Shown piece by piece: positions 22,108 through 26,977 of a DNA stretch of 26,977 nucleotides (the first letter of the stretch is position 1; the number at the start of each line of letters is the position of its first letter). The DNA lies in NCBI GenBank assembly GCA_002358855.1, contig DEPQ01000082.1, positions 1 to 26,977 on the forward strand, given 5' to 3'. This DNA comes from Bacteroidales bacterium UBA3388. GTDB lineage: Bacteria; Bacteroidota; Bacteroidia; Bacteroidales; P3. Under the pieces are notes generated by a model. The model had not been told where the DNA came from, ran no database searches, and saw nothing but the letters and a program-made list of their open reading frames with translations. The translations under genes and the position numbers were made by a program.

Positions 22108-23100
22108 ATGAATATAGCATTGATAGGTGCAAGTGGTTTTGTGGGAACAAGATTGCTTGATTTATTAAAGGGTTCAACAGAATATGAACTCAAAAATATA
22201 GATTTATTGCCAAGTCATTTCTTTAATGAAATTACAGAAATAGGAGATGTAAGAGATGTTGAACAAATGAAGCAAAAGCTGAATGGCGCAGATGTTGTTG
22301 TGCTTTTGGCTGCTCAACATAGAGATGATGTAACTCCAACGTCATTATATTACGATACTAATGTTGGTGGTATGAAATCAACATTAGAAGCAATGGAATA
22401 TAATGGAATAAAACGTTTAGTCTTCTTTTCTTCTGTTGCTGTTTATGGATTGAATAAGCAAAATCCAAATGAAGATCATCAAAAAGATCCATTTAATCAT
22501 TATGGTAAATCTAAGTGGGAAGCAGAACAAGTTGTACAAGAATGGTATAAAACACATAATGATTGGAATATAGATATAATTAGACCTACCGTTATTTTTG
22601 GAGAAAGGAATAGAGGAAATGTCTATAACTTATTACACCAGATTTCTGGAGGTAAGTTCTTGATGGTAGGAAAAGGTAACAATAAAAAGTCAATGGCATA
22701 TGTAGGAAATATAGTTGCTTTTGTTAAATATATGATTGATAATGTAAAAGATGGGTATAATGTATTTAATTATATTGATAAACCAGACTTTACAATGAAT
22801 GAATTGATATTACATATAGAGAAAGTTTTAAAGAAACGTATTCCAAAGACTCATTTCCCTTATTGGCTGGGTATGTGCGGTGGCTATTGCTTCGATATTT
22901 TAGCAAAAATTACAGGTAAAAAATTATCAATAAGTTCAGTGAGAGTTAAAAAGTTTTGTGCAACAACTGAATATGATGCAACAAAAGTCGGTAATACAGA
23001 TTTTAAAGCTCCATTTACTCTTGCTGAAGGTTTAGCAAGAACGTTGGAATTTGAATTCGTTAATCCAAGAAAAGATGATATAGTATTCAAATCTGAATAG
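22108..23100 (+). CDS. NAD-dependent sugar-nucleotide epimerase/reductase (SDR, WbpV-like)
   Basis: A 330-residue extended SDR protein. It has the cofactor motif IGASGFVG (6-13), LLAAQHRDDV, a Ser pair at 108-109, and catalytic Tyr132 and Lys136 in YGKSK. The rest (VIFGERNRGNVYNLLHQI, KSMAYVGNIVAFVKYMID) resembles the branch that includes WbpV/4-keto-QuiNAc reductases. These usually sit just before a WecA/WbpL-type initiating transferase. That neighbour is absent: the locus stops here with a terminator. If the substrate was the product of the 4,6-dehydratase whose relic lies at 15212, this gene may have lost its partner reaction. The exact substrate is inference. Confidence 0.78.
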   Translation: MNIALIGASGFVGTRLLDLLKGSTEYELKNIDLLPSHFFNEITEIGDVRDVEQMKQKLNGADVVVLLAAQHRDDVTPTSLYYDTNVGGMKSTLEAMEYNGIKRLVFFSSVAVYGLNKQNPNEDHQKDPFNHYGKSKWEAEQVVQEWYKTHNDWNIDIIRPTVIFGERNRGNVYNLLHQISGGKFLMVGKGNNKKSMAYVGNIVAFVKYMIDNVKDGYNVFNYIDKPDFTMNELILHIEKVLKKRIPKTHFPYWLGMCGGYCFDILAKITGKKLSISSVRVKKFCATTEYDATKVGNTDFKAPFTLAEGLARTLEFEFVNPRKDDIVFKSE

Positions 23101-23121
23101 TTTTAATTACAAAAACTTATT

Positions 23122-23168
23122 AAAAAAGCGTGCAGGAACTTCGAGAGAAGGGCTTGCACGCTTTTTTT
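23122..23168. terminator. bidirectional rho-independent terminator between convergent genes
   Basis: An A-run plus GCGTGCA (23122-23134) pairs with TGCACGC plus a T-run (23155-23168). A nested CTTC-GAGA-GAAG hairpin lies in the loop (23139-23150). The A-run before and T-run after make it functional from both sides. It closes the plus-strand polysaccharide locus (last stop 23100) and the minus-strand gene that ends at 23188. Confidence 0.92.
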
Positions 23169-23187
23169 GTTTTTGTACAAATCTTTA

Positions 23188-25656
23188 TTATTTGATTATA
23201 ATCTTTGCGGTTTGGATTGTGTTTTTGTTGTATGCTTTTATTAGATATGCTCCTGCGGAAAGTTTATTTAAAGTAAATATCTTTTCTTTTGTTGAAAAGA
23301 TTTCTTGACCTAAGGAATTGAATACTTTTACTTGCAAATTATCAAGAGAAGTTTCTATATAAATTTCCCTATTGTTGTTTTTGATTGCAATTTCGTTTGT
23401 TTTTATTTCCTCTAATCGTTGTTGCTTTTTTACTAAAAGTTGAAATCTTTCAGCATTTTCGCCTTCGGTTATAGTAGTTGTGTATTCCGCACGATTATTC
23501 ATAAGAATCTCTTGTCTATTGTCAAGTAAAAACACAGTGATATCCTCAGGTATATTATCTACTATAAACTTTACTTCCTTGCTTTCCGCACTTCTAACGT
23601 TTAAAGTTGCGGTATATGGTAATTTATCAACTTCTTCTTTTACTAAGGCAACGCCATCTGTAAGGAAATAAGGCTCTGTTATTTCTGTTAGTGAGAATAG
23701 TTTGTTGGCGTCAAAAATATCATAATTTGTTTTGGCTTTTTCGTTGTGAGAAAACAAAAGTTGTGTTTCTCTTTCTTTGTCTTGGAGTTTTAATGTAATG
23801 TATTCTTTTTTCTTTTCAGTCTTTGCATTCTTTTTTCTTTGAGTTTTTGAGAATCTTACAGTATCTTTGCCAGAGTTTGTGTAGTTTAAAAAGAATCCTT
23901 CGGTAACATTGATTTCTCCTTCGGTGATGTATTGAAATTCTCCGTTGTTATTTAATTTGTAAATGCCGTCTTGTCCTTGTATTTTGGTTTTGTTTTGTGA
24001 TATAATGCTATCAACGTCCAATTTAAAGGTGTATGGATTTGCTAATGCGAACCAATTTCCGTTTTGATAAGTAGTAAGATTTTTTGTTACTATGATTTCT
24101 TGTGCGTTGTTTAAGGAATAGTTTTGCAAACCACTTTCAGAATCTGTTGTAAAGACGGTTGGCTCATTTGCAAAACTCCATAAGAGAAATCCTTCGCCTG
24201 TTTCTACTGGTGTTGCAATAGTAGCCCAATCATTACTCCAATTTCCTATTGCGTAATCAAATGTTGAAACGGCTACATCTCTTGTGCCAGGTTTTATTGC
24301 TTCTAATTTATAGTCCGACAAAGGTGCTCCAACAAATGACCATTTAGTAGTATCTAAAATTGGTGTTTCTATCTCTATTATTCCTGTGATAACGCTATTT
24401 GTAGTGTCTATTAACTGTTTGCCATAAGGGATTCGCAAAACACCATTATTGATTAACCCAACTTTGTTAGTAATCATAAAATCTGATTCAAGAGTTACTG
24501 TATCATTTTCTTGAATTAGATAATTGGTTTTCTTTAAATAAGGAATATTTTGCCAAGAATCATAATTACTACCATAAGGTACAAAAAGTGTTTTATTAGC
24601 ATTTGCTTGATTTGAAAAAACATCGTCTCCAAATATAGGTGCTATTTTTGCAAGGCAAGTTATTGTTTCTAATTTTTTACAAGTTCTAAAAGCATATTTT
24701 CCAATATATTCTACATTCTTACCAATAATTATTGACTTTAATTCAGAACAATTTTCAAATGCTCCACTTGTATTGCCCGCTGTTCCAATGATTTTGATAG
24801 TATTAGGTATTGTTATAGATGTTAAATCCTTGCAATTATAAAAAGCTTTACCTTTTATAACTGTAATAAGTAAAGAAACTCCGTTGTGAATTATTGATTC
24901 TGGAATAGATAAAGCACCACTTTTATTTTTATCACAATATTCAACGCTTGCTTCTGTTGTTTGATAAGATTGATTGTTTAAATAAAATGTTATAAAACCT
25001 GTATTAGTAAATTTATAATTAGAAACATTTAATGTGTCATTTCCCGCATAAACAACTCCATTTATAGTATCACGTTTTCCTGCATTATCAAAAGCGTTAA
25101 TCGCAATCGTAGCATTTTCTGGCAATGTAACCGAAGTTAAAGATGAACAATTAGCGAACGCTTGATGTGCAATAGATGTAACACTATTGGGAATAATAAT
25201 AGAAGATAAAGCACTACAATCTAAAAATGCATTGCTACCAATAGAATTAAGTGTATTAGAAAGAGTAATTGAAGGTAATTTATTGCATTTTTGAAATGCG
25301 TTATTGCCAATTGTTGTAATGCTATTAGGGATAATAATTTCTTCTAATTTTGTACAATTATGAAAAGCATTATTGCCAATTATAGTAACACTATTAGGGA
25401 TTTCAACTTGTTCTAAACTATAATTATATTGAAAAGCTTTTTCCCCGATAGAAGTAACATTATAAGTTGTGTTATTGTTAGTATCGATTACGCTTTCGGG
25501 AATAGTAACTGAGGTTGCAGATGTTTCGCAATCGTAGACTTCTACTGTGTTTGATGAAGATATTTTGTAGGTTAAATTTCCTATTTGAAAAGTTTCTTGT
25601 CCTATTACGAAATTTGCTAACAATAAAGCAAAAAATAAAAATACGATTTTTTTCAT
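23188..25656 (-). CDS. secreted BspA-type leucine-rich-repeat protein with type IX secretion C-terminal domain
   Basis: An 822-residue exported protein. Residues 1-19 are a signal peptide (MKKIVFLFFALLLANFVIG). Two blocks of BspA/LRR_5 repeats, with the IPxSVTxIGxxAFxxCxxL pattern, lie at about 67-192 and 264-345. Each is preceded by a similar cap region (27-66 and 226-263), so the N-terminal half looks internally duplicated. The middle (about 380-600) is beta-rich with no repeat I recognise. A lysine-rich patch (QRKKNAKTEKKKE) lies near 605. The last 70 or so residues (LQVKVFNSLGQEIFSTK ... AGAYLIKAYNKN ... AKIIIK) match the type A sorting domain read by the type IX secretion system, so the protein is probably surface-anchored or released. 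BspA proteins often mediate adhesion. The gene lies 94 bases downstream of the ompA-like gene with a terminator in between. Confidence 0.88.
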   Translation of the reverse strand: MKKIVFLFFALLLANFVIGQETFQIGNLTYKISSSNTVEVYDCETSATSVTIPESVIDTNNNTTYNVTSIGEKAFQYNYSLEQVEIPNSVTIIGNNAFHNCTKLEEIIIPNSITTIGNNAFQKCNKLPSITLSNTLNSIGSNAFLDCSALSSIIIPNSVTSIAHQAFANCSSLTSVTLPENATIAINAFDNAGKRDTINGVVYAGNDTLNVSNYKFTNTGFITFYLNNQSYQTTEASVEYCDKNKSGALSIPESIIHNGVSLLITVIKGKAFYNCKDLTSITIPNTIKIIGTAGNTSGAFENCSELKSIIIGKNVEYIGKYAFRTCKKLETITCLAKIAPIFGDDVFSNQANANKTLFVPYGSNYDSWQNIPYLKKTNYLIQENDTVTLESDFMITNKVGLINNGVLRIPYGKQLIDTTNSVITGIIEIETPILDTTKWSFVGAPLSDYKLEAIKPGTRDVAVSTFDYAIGNWSNDWATIATPVETGEGFLLWSFANEPTVFTTDSESGLQNYSLNNAQEIIVTKNLTTYQNGNWFALANPYTFKLDVDSIISQNKTKIQGQDGIYKLNNNGEFQYITEGEINVTEGFFLNYTNSGKDTVRFSKTQRKKNAKTEKKKEYITLKLQDKERETQLLFSHNEKAKTNYDIFDANKLFSLTEITEPYFLTDGVALVKEEVDKLPYTATLNVRSAESKEVKFIVDNIPEDITVFLLDNRQEILMNNRAEYTTTITEGENAERFQLLVKKQQRLEEIKTNEIAIKNNNREIYIETSLDNLQVKVFNSLGQEIFSTKEKIFTLNKLSAGAYLIKAYNKNTIQTAKIIIK

Positions 25657-25667
25657 AACAATAGATT

Positions 25668-25711
25668 AAAAAAAAATAAACCCAAAAGTTCTTCTAAAAA
25701 CTTTTGGGTTT
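25668..25711 (-). terminator. rho-independent terminator after the ompA-like gene (minus strand)
   Basis: AAACCCAAAAGTT (25678-25690) and AACTTTTGGGTTT (25699-25711) form a 13-pair stem with an 8-base loop. Read on the minus strand it is followed by T-rich sequence (25668-25677). It lies between the stop of the OmpA-family gene and the start of the BspA-like gene, leaving only about 10 bases before the latter's start codon. I see no room for a separate promoter downstream of it. Confidence 0.88.
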
Positions 25712-25750
25712 ATAAGTTAAATTTTATTTGGATTTTTCAATCTTCAATTA

Positions 25751-26950
25751 TTATCTAACAACTGCTACACGGTTCATATAAGGACGTCCTTTGAATGGTT
25801 GTTCAGTATCTCCCTTATATTCAACTTTCAATTTGTTAGAATCAACTCCTTGTTCAATCAAAGCATTGTAAACAGCTTCTGCTCTTCTCTTAGATAATTC
25901 CATATTGTAAGAAGCACTACCTGTTTGTTCGTCTGCATATCCTGTGATAGTGAATACTCTATCTTTTGCAGATGCTTTGATAGCCTCAGCCAAGAATTTT
26001 ATGTTTTCCATATTCTTGTCTGTAACTTTGCTGCTTTCTATTGTAAAGTAGATAGACAATGATTGAGTTGAAGAAGGAACTAAGCTTTCTCTAAGTCTTT
26101 TTGCCTCAGCCAAAGCATCTTCTTTTGCTTTTCTTTCTTTTGCAATTTGATCTTTCAAGTTATTGTTGTCTTCTGTTCCTTTTTCAAGATCTTTGCGTGA
26201 TGCAGCCAAGTTTTGTTCCAATTCAGAAATTTTCTTCTTGTAAGGAGAGTAATCAACAACATAGAAGTTTCTTTCTGTTGGTAACTTGTAAGAAAGACCC
26301 GCCATCAATTCATAGTTTGTTCCAAACATTCCGTTTGATACGTTACCAAAATTTTCTTTTGTTAAGAAACCACTTAAATCTAAGTGAATAGATAAAGCAT
26401 CACAAAGTCTGAAACGGTTAGATAAACCTACTGTTGCAGCAAATTCATCGTTCCAACCACCATCAACAGCATCTTGTTTTTGTGAAGTAGCCCAACCAAA
26501 TCCACCAATGAAAACAGCGTTATACAATCTGTCTGATTTGTATCCGCTAATCCAGTTTGTAAGGTTTACCAACACGTCTGTGTGTAAATAGTGGTAAGTA
26601 CTATTTGAAACTACGTTTCCTTCAGAACCATCATTTAAACCAAAACCTTGGTAAGCAACTCTTGCTCCAAAAGTTGGAGAAACCCATTTTCCGATTGACA
26701 CTTGGAATGCAGGCATAATTTCATCGCCTAATCCTTGAAATAAAGCAGCTGGATCCCATTCACCAGTTACTCTATTGTAACCTTGGTTAGCGTGGAAAGC
26801 TTGAATACCTCCAAGAACAGAGATTTCCCAATTGTCTATGAAACGATTTGTTTCAAATCCTTTGTGTCGAAGTACTTTCTCTTCTTTTTCTTGTCCTATG
26901 GCAGTTAATGACATAGCAAATACCGCCAAACATAAAAATACTTTCTTCAT
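25751..26950 (-). CDS. OmpA-family outer membrane protein
   Basis: A 399-residue outer-membrane protein. Residues 1-19 (MKKVFLCLAVFAMSLTAIG) are a signal peptide. About 35-225 show the alternating pattern and closing aromatic residues of an 8-stranded beta barrel (WEISVLGGIQAF, YHYLHTDVLVNLTNW, YELMAGLSYKL). Residues about 238-290 form a charged coiled coil (ISELEQNLAASRKDLEKG ...). Residues 293-399 are the OmpA-like peptidoglycan-binding domain, with ITGYADEQTGS (Asp340) and ELSKRRAEAVYNAL (Arg355/356). The layout is that of the Omp40/41-type proteins of Porphyromonas and other Bacteroidales. These tie the outer membrane to peptidoglycan. Codon use is richer in GC than that of the glycan genes, fitting high expression. 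The start codon is 27 bases from the window end, so the promoter is outside. Confidence 0.93.
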   Translation of the reverse strand: MKKVFLCLAVFAMSLTAIGQEKEEKVLRHKGFETNRFIDNWEISVLGGIQAFHANQGYNRVTGEWDPAALFQGLGDEIMPAFQVSIGKWVSPTFGARVAYQGFGLNDGSEGNVVSNSTYHYLHTDVLVNLTNWISGYKSDRLYNAVFIGGFGWATSQKQDAVDGGWNDEFAATVGLSNRFRLCDALSIHLDLSGFLTKENFGNVSNGMFGTNYELMAGLSYKLPTERNFYVVDYSPYKKKISELEQNLAASRKDLEKGTEDNNNLKDQIAKERKAKEDALAEAKRLRESLVPSSTQSLSIYFTIESSKVTDKNMENIKFLAEAIKASAKDRVFTITGYADEQTGSASYNMELSKRRAEAVYNALIEQGVDSNKLKVEYKGDTEQPFKGRPYMNRVAVVR

Positions 26951-26977
26951 TAATTCTTAATTTTACTTATTTTCTAA

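Overview
The window is a surface-polysaccharide (capsule or O-antigen type) biosynthesis locus of a low-GC member of the Bacteroidota, most likely Bacteroidales. Four things point there. HU-related proteins of about 130 residues sit inside the locus. A BspA-type leucine-rich-repeat protein ends in what looks like a type IX secretion sorting domain. There is an OmpA protein of the Porphyromonas/Bacteroides kind. The genes are long, same-strand runs with tiny gaps or ATGA overlaps and few clear Shine-Dalgarno sites. I cannot name a species.

Layout. (1) 1-687: 3' part of an rmlB/rfbB gene with strikingly GC-rich codon use. (2) 700-7819: a WbpP/TviC-type UDP-GlcNAc 4-epimerase and WbpO/TviB-type dehydrogenase pair (route to UDP-GalNAcA), a polysaccharide deacetylase, two hexapeptide acyltransferases, a Wzx flippase and a Wzy-like polymerase. 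(3) 7820-10071: an accessory insert. It holds the tail of a second Wzy-like gene and a two-gene ATPase-plus-partner module between near-identical 22-bp direct repeats; the repeat lies at the relic 3' end of a galE gene. (4) 10072-11508: a 97-bp inverted-repeat element enclosing three operator-like repeats at exactly 22-bp spacing, then three HU-family genes and a strong terminator. (5) 11512-15135: a GT4 and a GT2 glycosyltransferase, a third acyltransferase and an intact galE. (6) 15212-15382: frameshifted, truncated start of a UDP-GlcNAc 4,6-dehydratase gene. (7) 15393-21312: a GDP-L-fucose cassette (gmd, a nucleotidyltransferase/GHMP-kinase fusion, a FucP-type transporter, a sugar mutarotase, fcl, manC). 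(8) 21336-23100: a GT2 glycosyltransferase and an SDR sugar-nucleotide reductase/epimerase, closed by a bidirectional terminator. (9) 23188-26950, minus strand: the BspA-like secreted protein and an OmpA-family porin-like protein.

Working together, the plus-strand genes would make dTDP-sugar, UDP-HexNAc uronate, UDP-galactose and GDP-fucose donors, assemble a repeat unit with at least three glycosyltransferases, O- or N-acylate it, flip it (Wzx) and polymerise it (Wzy). No initiating phosphoglycosyl transferase, chain-length regulator or export gene is visible here; they must be outside the window or elsewhere. The HU trio with its repeat-rich leader is the likely regulatory node.

The most unusual parts are the ATPase/partner cassette bounded by direct repeats at a galE scar, the 22-bp operator-like array in front of the HU trio, and the kinase fusion packed with fucose uptake genes in an otherwise de novo GDP-fucose cluster. 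Several relics (second wzy, galE tail, 4,6-dehydratase start) show that the locus is a mosaic built by repeated gene exchange.
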